Positions 52,821-64,000 of a stretch of DNA of 64,000 nt are shown here, one piece after another. The DNA is taken from NCBI GenBank assembly GCA_025602915.1, contig JAHLJZ010000006.1, positions 248,001 through 312,000 on the forward strand, read 5' to 3'. How positions within the stretch are numbered: position 1 is the stretch's first letter; every line of letters begins with the position of its first letter. A program made the position numbers and the translations under genes. Below the pieces are notes generated by a model. The model had not been told where the DNA came from, did not search any database, and worked only from the letters and a program-made list of their open reading frames with translations. The DNA comes from Paraphysoderma sedebokerense. Its lineage: Eukaryota; Blastocladiomycota; Physodermatomycetes; Physodermatales; Physodermataceae.

Positions 52821-54544
52821 GGAATGGATGTGGGATGGTGTCGGAGAGGAATTCCCTGTGCGCCCTGTCCTTGTTTATTTCCTTCTAGTAATAAACGGGG
52901 GAAATATTACGTGGCTCACGCTCCCCTCATTGGCCGCCCTCCATTCGCGTAATAATAAATCCAACAATTGTCATCCCAGTGCTAATATTAGCATTTCTTT
53001 TTTGCTCATTCATTCCTCAATTCTCCACACCACGCTGCCATCCTATCCAATACCTTCAGCCCTCGCAGTATCATCCTATTATCACTCTACTAAATTATTT
53101 AATTGATTTTGTCCGTACGGATATGGCTAGTACTGACATCTAAGTGCTTACTTCAAAGCGCTTGTTTCGTATCAAATATGTGATGCACTTTGGCAAATAC
53201 TTGCAACCCAACAAATTCATCTAGGAAAATTTTATGTGTCAATGAAAGGCAAAAACGCCGATCCAGAAAATCTGAAACAAATAAATTAAAAAAAAATTTT
53301 CGCGGCCGCCCCGGCTAAATTCCTTTAAATCACAAGGTAATTGATTAATCTCAAGATCTTTGGGCAATCAAATACCCACATGATACCCGTTACCTGGGTA
53401 TGGGAATTCATTTCATATATTCTCAACATAAACAGATATTCTCGTAAAACCGATGGTGTAGCACTCCAAGCCGGAATATTATAAGTACAAGATGATTTCA
53501 GAAAAAATGGTCACAATTAGCCATGACCACATCTCACAAATTATCTTGCTGTCCAACAACACTATAAATTTTAACTCATTAATTCCATATTTGTTAAAAA
53601 GAAAATGAAGAAAAACTCTAAGACCTGATCAATTGGTTATATTTTGCCATTCTGAACAATAATTTAATCAATGCGCCTCTTTAAAAACTTCCTTCGTGGA
53701 ACCCATGCTGCTAAATTAAATGAATAAATCTAAGACCATACATAAATTGTTAAGAGACTACCGTTGAATGAACTCCTCTTTTTATTAATGAACATATTCA
53801 TGCATATACATCATATACATCCGCTTTCGAATTCTTATGATAATTACTCACAAAGTACCTTTCTTCATCCGAAAAAGGATTGCTAAAGGAGAGACAGAGA
53901 GATATAATCCCAGATTGGTATTTCAATCAGCTTACTCACCCGATGTCATCGCCTTCAAAATATAAAGGCTCAGTGAATTGATGGATAGTCAAATCCCACT
54001 GTGTGTAGAAACGGGCCACTAGTCTGGCCTTGTATCTTTCTATTTCGCCTTTCGCATTCCTTTTTCGGACAGAATTCATCGGTGCGACCAAAGTCAAAAT
54101 ATCGGTCTGAAGTAAAAAGAGTATATTGTAATTCAGATAAGGACCCAAAGTATATTATTTTTCCTTCTTATCCGACCCCCTTACAAATGTATAAAAAATC
54201 ATACAATACATAGATTACTCTAAAAATATAAGCCCCCAAACTCTTTCTCTTTCTTCCCGATATATAGAGCCTACATTAATTTGAACAAGATATTCATGCC
54301 CGTGAGATAACGGTATATTTTTGGTATAAAGTCAGTTAGGTGATGTGAAATGCGAATGATGCGATGGCAGATGGTATGCTGAAATCAGTACTACTTGAGT
54401 ACGTTTGCAATGTGTAATAAGTGTGTCTATTCTGTGCGGTGCATGGTGATGGATGGATACTCTTTCATTCGTCGCGAATGGTCGAGAAGTTTATGATTGC
54501 GAAGTCAAGATTTGTGAAAAGGAAAGTGATATCGGATTCGAGTT
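52821..54544. other. Large AT-rich gap with a fossil element
   Basis: About 1.7 kb between the homeobox promoter and the UPS2-like stop. It is mostly AT-rich and featureless, with a small GC-rich island containing GCGGCCGC near 53302 and a degraded copia scrap (listed separately). No host gene is supported. Confidence 0.5.
53980..54100 (-). mobile_element. Ty1/copia reverse-transcriptase fossil fragment
   Basis: A short stretch on the minus strand translates to RNAKGEIERYKARLVAR, a classic signature of the N-terminal part of the Ty1/copia reverse transcriptase (RVT_2). The rest of the polyprotein and any terminal repeats are not seen. It is a broken relic and only a small piece remains, so it is probably old; its exact limits and age cannot be set by eye. 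Confidence 0.7.
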
Positions 54545-55523
54545 TTACGACGGTGCATGCGATGATGCGTGGGCAACTACATCACTGATGTGCTGTAAAC
54601 CAAGTTGACCTTCTAAAATGATTTTTTCAAGGACTTGTTCTAATCCTTGTCGGCCCTGATAACATTTGAGTCAGATAAATAAACAGAAGCGAAGAAATGA
54701 ACCGGGACAAACCTTTGCTGCGTTGGCTACAAATCTATTTAGACACACTTCCTCCAAATAATTATTGAATTTTGATATCGGTACTGTTATCTGAGCTTCT
54801 TGCTTAAAAATTGTTCTAAAAACGGAAAACACAAGTATTAGCCAAATGCTACAGTATAAAGCAGTCGTTCACAATCGATACATACTTTGCGGGATTGGTC
54901 TGGTCTGGTTCGTACGTGACAATTTCATCAATTTGTAAAAATTCTTTATACTTCAAATTGGTTGATTTTGCAACCATTTTCTGGGTTTTAATATCTACTT
55001 CACTCACTTCATGAACATAAGATATAGGTTCTTTATCGGTAAATAACTGTAGATAGATAAAAAGCAAAAGTTAGTGTCCCAATTTGGAAAGAGTAATAAG
55101 TTTGACACTTGGAGATAAAACGTACTCTTCTAATTAACGATGGAATGTTTTGTTTGACTGAAATCAATCTTTCAGTCCTCAGTACCCCCTTTTCATGATC
55201 AATTTCTCTGTTCAAGACATCTACAGTTAACACATGCGGTGCTTGATCATTGGGATATTTCCTCCACGCAGCAGCAGTGACATGGTGCCACGGATGACTG
55301 GTGAGTGGTAAAGAAAACGTAGCATGAAGCCGTTGGGAAGGAGAGTTCAGAACAGCAATTTGTGTCAGAGAAAAGACGGGTTTATGGTTAGTAAAAGGTT
55401 GGTTATGAGAAAGGGAGAAAGCAGAAAACGAGACTGATGGGGATGTGTGATTTGTCAGAGAAGATCGAACGAGATGAGAGCAGAGACGTACTTGTAGGAA
55501 TAAATAGACTCGAATAGCTTCAT
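54545..55523 (-). CDS. UPS2: PRELI/MSF1-domain lipid-transfer protein (UPS2/PRELID3-like)
   Basis: Mitochondrial intermembrane-space lipid-transfer protein; with Mdm35/TRIAP1 the Ups2/PRELID3 branch carries phosphatidylserine to the inner membrane. The PRELI domain fills the protein. Exon 1 gives MKLFESIYSYN from 55523, and the join reads HPWHHVTAAAWRKYPNDQAP, then HVLTVDVLNREID and GVLRTERLISVKQNIPSLIR. Later blocks are EPISYVHEVSEVDIKTQKMV, KYKEFLQIDEIVTYEPDQTN, TIFKQEAQITVPI and LNRFVANAAKGRQGLEQVLE. The TERLISVKQ block resembles Ups2/3 more than Ups1. About 190 residues, the normal length. An unspliced reading of the first exon would shift the start and lose the conserved PW. Confidence 0.93.
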
Positions 55524-55790
55524 TTATGAGGGCAATAATATACATCTACAGACGAGGGAGTGCTGGGAATGATGCTCTGTTGCGGGAATGATGGCTTTTT
55601 ATGGTGGTTGTGGACGAGAGGGAATTTTTTTGTTTTTCGGTTTCAGGGAGTCACCCTGTCACGCCGTCTCATCCCCACTTGCATTCTCCATTGTTCCGAT
55701 TCTTTCCGACAATTGCTCCGACATCTTCCGCAGATCTCATCTGGCAATGACAAATTCACACTTTTATTATCCCAGAATTACAAACAGTCT

Positions 55791-57372
55791 TCACTTCTTG
55801 CCGACCTCCCACACCTCCTTCAACATCGTCTTTTGCGTCTCTGAAAAGTATGTTGGGAAATTGATTTTGAATTTCACAATCAAATCCCCGCGTTTGCTTG
55901 CGTCTTTAGAATTGGGCATCCCTTCCCCTGATATAATTTTGGTGAAGTTGGGGCTATACTCGATGGAAATAATGGAAAACGCATTTAAGAGTCGTCGGTT
56001 AATAGTCAAGTTCCAGAGTGATCAGGAGGCGGATCAATTAGAAATCATTAATACGCGCAACTTACTTGACCACTTCATGAACAGGGATACTCAATTCTCG
56101 TCCATCTAATGTTTTAATCTTCACTATTGTACCCGTTAACGCTTCAAGTAGATTCATCGTATGCGTGTAAATCAAGTGCTGTCCATCTCGTTTGAAATGT
56201 GGATGTGGCTTTTCCAGCAAAGTGAACACAACATCGGCTGGTTGTATGCGCAGGCCCATGGGGAATTTGATCACAAACTACATGGTCAGTGGTAATAATA
56301 CGAAAACACATGCAGTTGAAATTGTCAATGAACCTGGAATTTTCTCTTCTCCTCTTTCGTCTCCTTGTTTTTGAAATATTATTTTCGTTCCAGCTTTATA
56401 TCCTCGTCGAACAACAATGTCGAGTGTCTTCTCGACCGTTGTGAAATCCGTCTGATTTTCTTCAAAAATCTGTCATCAACCACACGATCGGAATCAGGAC
56501 ATTATATCTATGCGTAATTGTGTGCAGAATTGCTTTTAAATTTACCTTCCTAGTGATGTTGATTTTCTTAACCGTCCCCATGTAAAATTCTTCAAGTGCC
56601 AGTTCTAATCGCTCCTCTATTGGAGCATCTTGCTGCGGTTTGGCTTTGATTGGGCCGTATCGAAGTCCCTGAATGCCACCCTTAGGATCAACAAACTGCT
56701 GCTTGTATATCTCTGATTATACGAAAATAAATCAGTTATTGAGAGACTTCAATCTGATGAAAGTTTGAAAGGTGGAGAGCACCTTCAAAAACGTTGCTGC
56801 CCCCAAAAAATTGGCTGAATGTTTCATAAGGGTCGCCATGGTACTGGTATGCTGGGTATCCCGTATAATTTGGGTCTGCTCAAATAAATTGCGGGTGAGT
56901 CAGTGGAAGTGACATTGTACAATGTGAACTCATGCTAACCTTCGCCAGCTGGAATGCCTTGCTTCAATGCCTCAATCCCAAAATGATCATATACCGCCCG
57001 TCTATTCTCTAGTAAAAAAGTACCGCATCAGGATTCAAATGCAAAATGTTCCGTGCCCGCTGTAATACAAATAAATATCAATCCAAAATGCTGGATCAAC
57101 GAACCATCGCTTAAAACTTCGTAGGCTTCGCTGACATCCTTGAATAATTCAAATGAATTCGCAATGACCGATTTACTGGGATGTAATTGAAGTGCTTTTT
57201 TACGATACGCCTATAAAGATTGCAAATATCGTCCGAATTGAATATAGGTTGTGTATAAATTAGATAGTGCACAATCGAATTAAGTGCAAGAAGGGAAATT
57301 ACCTACTTTTCTCACATCAGCAATTGATGCACCCCTGTTTATACCAAGAAGTTCATAATAATCTAAGACCAT
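55791..57372 (-). CDS. DNAJB13: DNAJB13-like radial-spoke co-chaperone
   Basis: Class II DnaJ protein nearest to DNAJB13 (RSP16), a component of the flagellar radial spoke. The start at 57372 gives MVLDYYELLGINRG, and the J-domain continues KKALQLHPSKSVIANSFELF. The HPD tripeptide needed to stimulate Hsp70 reads HPS; animal DNAJB13 also has a degenerate site (HPL). Then come FKDVSEAYEVLSD and DHFGIEALKQGIPAGEDP with GYPAYQYHGDPYETFSQFFG, close to the DNAJB13 glycine segment. The C-terminal domains show EERLELALEEFYMGTVKKIN, TLDIVVRRGYKAGTKIIFQK, DVVFTLLEKPHPHFKRDGQH, LDGRELSIPVHEVV and GEGMPNSKDASKRGDLIVKF. About 330 residues. It is head-to-head with CFAP58 across 255 bases. Confidence 0.88.
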
Positions 57373-57465
57373 GTTTTTGACTCTTTTGTGTTCGAATTCG
57401 AATGTCGTTGTCGGGATCGAATGTGCTAAGAAATATGAGGATGGAAAGAAGAGATGGAGTTAGCT

Positions 57466-57475
57466 AAACGCGTTT
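57466..57475. promoter_or_regulatory. AAACGCGTTT palindrome between DNAJB13-like and CFAP58
   Basis: A perfect ten-base palindrome with an ACGCGT core (57468-57473), about 95 bases from the DNAJB13-like start and 155 bases from CFAP58. An MCB-like site; function inferred. Confidence 0.45.
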
Positions 57476-57536
57476 CATTCTGGAAATCATTTTGATCATC
57501 CGACCTGCCATTATCAGAGTATCATTTTGCGTACAA

Positions 57537-57558
57537 GCATCCAAACTGACTTGGATGC
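57537..57558. promoter_or_regulatory. Eight-base inverted repeat in the flagellar divergent promoter
   Basis: GCATCCAA and TTGGATGC arms separated by the six bases ACTGAC. The arms match perfectly. It lies about 70-90 bases upstream of CFAP58. It may bind a dimeric factor; it does not fit the RFX X-box consensus. Confidence 0.4.
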
Positions 57559-57627
57559 GGCAAGAATAGCACTCAACTGCGGCAATAATATCGCATTTCC
57601 AAGCTTATTCAGCTATTGGTATCGAAT

Positions 57628-60600
57628 ATGTCTGATAACAAGCCAGCCGAAGATGTATCATCGTCTAGTGAAGAACACACAGCGGTAGCGACGCCAGATT
57701 CATCACCTCCTACAAATGTCATTGTAGACTCTGAATCAGCGTCAGATGATTCCTCAACCGAGAATATATCTAACGGATTAATACAACAATCTTCTGAAGA
57801 TTTGGCTGGCTTAATGGTCCTTCCAACTCTGAAGGCAACAGGTGAAACTCGAGAAGTGAATCCTGTCCAAGATGAACCCAGTGTCGAAATTGAAACAGAA
57901 TTAACCCAGGTAATTCGAAACTTGGAAACTGGAGATAGCCCACTTTCAACTTCTATTCCACCCACAATACGGGATGCGTTAATCCGTCTTCACGATCTTC
58001 TGTTGAACTCGCGCGAAAACGAGCGAAAACTTGTAGGAAAAGTAAAACAATTATCCACAGAACTGAACGAGAGTTCTACACAGATACAAGAAGCAATTAA
58101 GAGTAGTCAAGCTGATAAAGCTTCAGTCAAAAGTCTGACGAAAGAACTCAAGAAAGCATGGAAGTTATTGGAACAGGGGAATGAAAAAGAAGCAAAACAT
58201 AAAGATGTGATAAGTGAGTTGAGATCTGAAGTGGCTACTTTGACAAAACAGATTCAAGCAAGCAAAAGTTTAGCTCCTGGTCAAGAGCACAGTCTTATGG
58301 AGTTGATTGAGGTAATTCGTCTATGGATCATATTTGTTTAGCCTGGATCTCGTTTTGACATTCTCATGTTTTCGATATGATAGATAAAGGACCAGCTCAC
58401 CAAAGAACGAGACTCAAAAGATAATCAAATTGAATCGCTCAAATTTACAGTGGGAGATTTGAACAGTCAAAATCAAAAACTTTCCGAAGAACGAACACAT
58501 CTACATTCTGAGATGGACTCACTTAAAGAAATCATCGCCAGGAAGAAATCCGACTCTGACCAGGATGCCAAAACCAGAGAGCGGTTAGAAAAGGAATTGA
58601 AGGAGATGAAGGCACTCGTTGATACCAAGAATGCAGAATTGCGACAAAAAGTTGAAAACATTGGTAAACTGAACGATGATTTCAGGAAAATGGACAATCA
58701 GATGCGCGAGCAAAAACAGTTGTACGAAAAGGCAGTGAAAGAACAAGAACGACTGGCTGCTCAAAATAATGCTTTACAAGAAGAATTCGAACAACAGATA
58801 CATGCGGCTGATCAACTATTCCAGGAGAATCAGCACTTGGCTACTGAAGCAAAAATGGCAGACGAATATTCTGATCGGACCAGAGTTGAAATGAAGGCTA
58901 TGAATAAATTGCGAGAAGCGCTGCAGAAGAAAATCAAGCATCTGGAGGCAGCGAAATCGGAGTCAGATACAGAAAAGGATTCATTAAGGGTACATTTGCT
59001 GAGTTTGCCGTTATTACCTATTGAATTCTATCCTTAACATCATTCTTCTATCTTTTAAACCATTCAAATCGAATCAAAAATTTTCAGTCTACAAAACAAT
59101 TCCTTGAGCGAGAACTCGAAGGACTGAAGAAACACGTCGACGCATTGAATACCCAAATTGAAGAGTTGATGCGCGATCGAGACGTTCTCAGTAAAAATCA
59201 CCTAAAAGCAACATCAGCAACTCAGAAACAATCAAATCTCGTAAAGCTTCAAGAACAAACCAAACGCACTTTGGAACACGAAATAAACGGATATAAAGAG
59301 GAAGCGTCAAAGCAAAGAAAAGTGCGTGCTGGGTTCATCATCGAGGAAAAGATTGGATTTAACACTGATGTTATTTACTGCATTAGATCATTTTTGCACT
59401 GGAAAAAGAACGGGACAGATATCTTAATGATATAGCCCAGATACAAGCGGCTCGAGTCTCGGCGGAAGAAGAAGCGAAAATTAAAGAAAATCAAGTGCTC
59501 GATTACAAGAAAAAAATCACGGAAGCGGAACATAAACTGAAGCAACAACAGGTAATTCTTACGCTATATTTATCTATATTATCATGTCCCACATTCAATT
59601 GACAATTGTTCGATTCAGTCTCTTTATGAGCAAGTCCGTTCTGATCGGAACTTGTATTCCAAAAATTTGATTGAATCTCAAGACGAAATTAATGAAATGA
59701 AAAGAAAACTCAAAATCTTGACTCACCAAATCGAACAGTACAAAGAGGAAATAACCAACAAAGAAGCAGCATTAGCGAAAGAGCATTTTGAACATCTAAA
59801 GGTTGAAAGAGAGAGGGAGGGAGTGAAATCAGAATTGAATAAATTGAAGCAACAATTAGATGGTGCGCAGCAACTGTTACAGGGTCAGGTATGTTTTAAT
59901 TTGTTTGATCGAAGAGAACTTGGCGTACAAGATATCAACGAATATTTCAGAAAAATGAAGAGCACAAACTGCGAAATCTTATAAACGATGCTGACGTAGA
60001 AAGCCAGCGACAGAAGAAAGAGTATGAATCTGTCGTTCAAGAACGGGTAATATCAGAATTTTGTTCACCGGCCCCGCACATTACAATTGGCTCACTATCA
60101 GATTTTCATGGATAGGATATCCTCGGAACTCAACTTATTCGTCGAAACGACGAGTTGGCGTTATTATACGAGAAGATAAAAATTCAACAGTCAACGCTGA
60201 ACAAAGGCGAAAGTCAGTATCGCGAACGACTAGAAGACATTCGCGTTTTGAAATTGGAAATTAAAAAGGTGCGTCGCGAAAAAACAATTCTACAGAATGA
60301 AACCGTTAATTTGGAGCCTTTGCGAATGGAGATCTGTAAACTTCAAAAAGAATTTTTGTCAGAGAAGACAAGGGTGAAAGTACTTGAAGGTAACCTTATT
60401 CCTTTCACTTTCTTCTGCTGTAGGATCACGGCAATGAACTAAATGTCCGGTTGATTGCTCCACAATTCTACAGAGGAACTCGAAAATCCGATGAACATTC
60501 ATCGATGGCGCCGACTAAGTGGCAGTGATCCTAGCACATACGAGTTGATTCAAAAGATACAAACGCTGCAAAAGAGATTAATCGTTAAAACTGAGCAAGT

Positions 60601-61337
60601 AGTCGAAAAAGAACTATTACTACAAGCTAAAGAAAAATTGTATCGCGAATTGAAGACAATGTTGAGTAGAGTTCCAGGACCAGAAGTAGTAGAACAGATC
60701 GAAGGATTAAAGAATGTTTTGAAAGATAGAACGAGAGAATTAAAGGTTTCTTGATCATACTGTATGACGATTAACGCTTGGTATTAACTATTTTTCTTTG
60801 GTTCAGGCGATGGCCTCAGAATTGAATATGTATCAAACCCAAGTACACGAATACAAATCTGAGATTGACAGGCTAAATAGACAAGTTCAAGAATCCAAAA
60901 AACGATATTACGAGCTAAAAAAGAAATATGTAATGAGGTAACGAGAAACCGTGTGCACTGTTCCATCAATTCTCCCATCTAAACCACTTCTATTCAACAG
61001 AGAAAAATCAATATCCAACCCAACACATACGTCATCCAATGAACACAATATACCGATCCCAACAAACTCTACTCTTTCTCCCCACTCATCCAATATCGCG
61101 ACAACCGACCCTGCGTTGGGATTCTCGCTGTCACCGCGTTCAACTAACACTTCCTACCAAAAACCGAGTTTATTGACGTCCTTGCACCCAAAATTACCGT
61201 ACAATAGTTCTTTGAAATCAGAGATGACTTCGTCGATGCCTGATATTGTAAGCAAAACGGAATCGAATAGTTTGAATTCTAACCATGAAGGATCAGTATC
61301 GATACAACAGAATAACGCTGTTGATGTCACGACGTAA
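57628..61337 (+). CDS. CFAP58: CFAP58 axonemal/flagellar coiled-coil protein
   Basis: Long coiled-coil protein of the sperm and protist flagellum, needed for axoneme and midpiece organisation. Roughly 1,000 residues in ten exons. After an acidic serine-rich N-terminus, near-identical blocks to animal CFAP58 appear in order: ALIRLHDLLLNSRENERKLV, KELKKAWKLLEQGNEKEAKH, DVLSKNHLKATSATQKQSNL, VKLQEQTKRTLEHEINGYKE, NLYSKNLIESQDEINEMKRK, ELALLYEKIKIQQSTLNKGE, SQYRERLEDIRVLKLEIKKV, ENPMNIHRWRRLSGSDPSTY and ELIQKIQTLQKRLIVKTEQV. The tail from about 61000 is serine/asparagine-rich and not conserved. The ATG at 57628 is used because no upstream ATG is in frame. Its promoter is shared with the DNAJB13-like gene. 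Confidence 0.97.
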
Positions 61338-61782
61338 GGTTTCATCTGAAGCAAAAATAAAGAGTGCTGAAAGAGAAGTTAAATTAAGTAGTCGAAGTTC
61401 TTTTCATTCGGAAACGTCCTCGTTCACATTATATGCATAGAGATATCCCGCCTTATTTAATTTTTATTATGTTCGCTCGTATAACCTTAAAATTGTAGAC
61501 ATTCATACTCCTCTCGTGTAATATATTACATACATTTGATTCTGGGTTAAACTTATCCATACGTCCCAATACCTAACACAACGAAGGAAAAAAGAAGACA
61601 CTATTGTTGCTGCCCCTGGCAGGCACGACCAAATTTGATTGATCAACGACATTACAATATCTAGGACCAGACGTAACATGGTTTCATGGGAACGTATAAA
61701 TCGTCATAAATTATTGGCGTATAATTTATCTCTTCCAATTACGTTATAATTTTTAGTGAATGTGTAGGTATAAACGAGCTGA
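61338..61782. other. Convergent 3' gap CFAP58 / NMNAT
   Basis: AT-rich, 445 bases, with the 3' ends of two convergent genes. No other feature is seen. Confidence 0.5.
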
Positions 61783-63097
61783 TCACTCCAGGTAGAGTTT
61801 ATTATTGTAGATATACTGTATCACAGTATCCGGTAATAAAAATTTGATCGACATCTTACGTTTCACGAATAATCTGGATTGGAGGGAATAAATAGACAAG
61901 AGTTTAACAACAAAATCTCAAATTTTAAACATGCTTTCAAATACTGTTAGGTAAAACACAACGGATCGGCACTTACCTAACTTTAGTAGAACTAATATCA
62001 TTATAAATAAGTTGTTTAACGACATATACATTGCGCTAAGAAGAGAAAGCAATATGAGCGAAACGTTGGAAGTATGAGACAGAAAAAAAGAGCGGAGACG
62101 TACTCGGTGTAAGTACAAAATATCGTGCGATAATAGAAACCCCCAAACGTCGGTTCCCGTTCGTTCAATAATAACGCAACCGTAATCTCCGAGAATATGA
62201 TGAAGCTAATTTTATATGAGGAAGCAAATCAGGTAATTAACCGACTATTAGAGAAATAATATAGATGGCGCCCAAGAAAAGGAATACAAACATCTTCTTT
62301 TGCCCATAAATTCGGGGTACCGAATGATTCTATTAAATCACCACCAGCTAATAATAGGATCCTTATCGGTCGTCGTGAACCTGTGTAACAGGAATTAACC
62401 GAAGCAAGATAAATTGTCAGAAACTCAAAACATTCACGAAGGATTCAATGAACACAAAATACAAGAAAAAAAATGCCTTATCAACATACCATCAGGCAAC
62501 ATCACCCCGCCATGTTTATTATTCAACTCTTCATTAAAATGATCTAAAACAGCAGCTGTCCTCTGGAAATCAGGCTGATCACTTTCCCAACTATCCACCA
62601 TCAACCATTCTGAGACTTGAACTGCGGCTGTACACATGTTGACTCTATGATATGCACTTTCTAGTCCCGATTTATTATACGCATCATTTACCGGTGAGAA
62701 ATATCCGCCTAGTAATTCAAATTTCCCTTGTTCGAGGATATAATCTCGAGCCATTTCTAGCATATTTCGGAAGTTAAGGAAAGGTAAATGGAACAAGATT
62801 GAGATAAAGTAGAAGGCGTCAGAAATCGTCAGGAAGATACTTGTCTGGAGTTGAATGGATCGATAAGATTGAATGAATAAGGGAGAGATTTACCAAACAT
62901 TCGTAAATGTAGATATGTCACTGGAGAGTAAGAACCACATGCTACCAATACCACTGGTTCTTTATTCGGATCTAGAGAGATAAGAAGCAAGAGCATCCGT
63001 CAGCAAACCATAGCTCTTCTGGGAATCTGTTGAGGAAGTGATAGCCACCCTCAGCAGATAACTTCAGCTTCTCCTTTGGCAGTGAATATATCGACAT
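61783..63097 (-). CDS. NMA1: Nicotinamide/nicotinate mononucleotide adenylyltransferase
   Basis: NMNAT makes NAD from NMN and ATP. The first exon from 63097 encodes MSIYSLPKEKLKLSAE and splices to DPNKEPVVLVACGSYSPVTY, which carries the nucleotide-binding GSYSPxxxxHLRMF motif (HLRM with the phosphate-binding histidine). Further exons give EMARDYILEQGKFELLGGYF, SPVNDAYNKSGLESAYHRVN, SEWLMVDSWES, then RILLLAGGDLIESFGTPNLW, ILGDYGCVIIERTGTDVW and the last exon RLFVKRKMSIKFLLPDTVIQ with IYNNKLYLE at the end. Order and length match the eukaryotic enzyme. The exon holding the conserved SSTK motif between the last two blocks is short and was not pinned down exactly. Confidence 0.94.
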
Positions 63098-63380
63098 TCT
63101 CAAAGATATAAAGCAAGCGGTACTCCTTTTCCAGATGAAATAAACAGAAATGGTTCTGTGGCGTGGACGGAATCGATAGCATTTGTTCTTTGTTTATCGC
63201 GTCCATGACTCGCCAGCGCAGATTATCATGATGTTGCGTTGCAATCTTTCATTATCAGAAATGCAAGAACTGGAATACCGCAAACAGTAAGAACGACCAG
63301 TCCTATTCTTTAGTTACTCTATTCACATTATCCAATTTATGATTTGATGACAGTCTTGTTATCCTTACAAGGAAAAGCCT

Positions 63381-64000
63381 CTAAATATGATCATTGTGAA
63401 GAAGACCGGCCTTGACCATGGTATCTCTCATGGTCACTCCAAGTCTAGCAGGCGATTGACAAACGGTAACTCCAGCAGCTTCCAACGCAGCAATTTTATC
63501 TCCAGCAGCACCCTTACCACCAGAAATAATAGCACCGGCGTGACCTATTGTGGAGTAAACATTGATTGGGTCACCTCGTACACAAAGTGGAAAGGACGCC
63601 CGGAACAGAAATACATACCCATTCGTCTACCCGGAGGTGCAGTTCTACCGGCAATGAATGAGACAACCGGTTTGGGGACCTTGCGTGTCAGATTGTGTTT
63701 CTTTAAATATTCAGCAGCTTCTTCTTCGGCGGTACCCCCGATTTCACCGATTAAAATGATACCCTCCGTATCTTCATCTTCCAAAAAGACTTTCAAACAA
63801 TCGACAAAATTTGTTCCATTGAAGGGATCACCTCCGATACCGACGCAGAGAGATTGTCCCAATTTAACATTGGTGGTTTGATGAACAGCCTCGTATGTGA
63901 GGGTTCCGGATCGGGAAACAATACCTTAAACAAAGGCCGTTAATATATCTTCCAATATTACTTATGTTCAAAGGAAGCCGTCGACTTACCAATACTTCCG
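63381..64000 (-). CDS. LSC1: Succinate-CoA ligase alpha subunit (partial)
   Basis: Mitochondrial TCA-cycle enzyme subunit that carries the phosphohistidine intermediate in succinyl-CoA to succinate conversion. Only the C-terminal part lies in the window; the gene runs off the right edge on the minus strand. Seen are [77 protein letters not shown] and, across an intron, [20 protein letters not shown], whose histidine is the active-site residue. The end is [20 protein letters not shown]. The last few bases of the window belong to the next upstream exon. Confidence 0.96.

Overview
The window looks like a gene-dense, intron-rich, AT-leaning nuclear segment from a flagellated (zoosporic) early-diverging fungus, or less likely another zoosporic opisthokont. 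I see 25 protein-coding genes. They are split by many short GT-AG introns and packed with small intergenic gaps. Fungal or opisthokont housekeeping genes (RSP5, SEC22, SFT2, SPT16, eIF4A, ETR1, an IRC21-like cytochrome b5, UPS2-like) sit among genes expected only in organisms with a 9+2 flagellum: CFAP77, CFAP58 and a DNAJB13-type radial-spoke co-chaperone, plus TTLL12. A ROCK-type kinase, a cyclin E-type cyclin and GM130 also fit an early-diverging lineage better than a yeast or mould. I cannot name the species.

Layout: 0.4-5.2 kb holds ribosomal protein uL14, CFAP77 and LSM14/SCD6, all on the minus strand. 5.8-10.1 kb has an SLC45/sucrose-type transporter and mitochondrial enoyl reductase ETR1 (minus), and ETR1 is head-to-head with ECD (10.3-13.3 kb, plus). 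13.6-17.3 kb has a C2H2 zinc-finger protein and GPI mannosyltransferase PIG-M (minus). After a 1.4-kb gap come a long Rho-kinase gene (18.7-23.9 kb) and SEC22 (plus). TTLL12 and a cytochrome b5 protein (minus) follow, the latter head-to-head with FACT subunit SPT16 (plus), then GM130 (plus). 37.7-40.7 kb carries eIF4A and SFT2 (minus), then cyclin E (plus). RSP5 (minus) is head-to-head with a CaaX-ending DnaJ (plus). 51.2-55.5 kb has a homeobox gene, a fossil copia scrap and a PRELI/UPS2 gene. 55.8-61.3 kb is a head-to-head flagellar pair, DNAJB13-like and CFAP58. The end holds NMN adenylyltransferase and the C-terminal part of succinyl-CoA ligase alpha, which is cut by the window edge.

The genes do not form one pathway, but themes recur: translation and mRNA control (uL14, LSM14, eIF4A), secretory traffic (SEC22, SFT2, GM130, PIG-M), protein quality control (RSP5, two DnaJ proteins), mitochondrial metabolism (ETR1, UPS2-like, SUCLG1) and the flagellum. 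Two promoter words stand out. CACGTG lies close upstream of uL14, eIF4A and three divergent gene pairs, and uL14 and eIF4A share an identical 14-bp copy at nearly the same distance. ACGCGT lies about 95-155 bp upstream of the flagellar genes and the Rho kinase. I found no clearly new multi-gene system. The most unusual single gene is the Rho kinase, whose split PH domain seems to carry two HR1-like repeats as well as the C1 finger.
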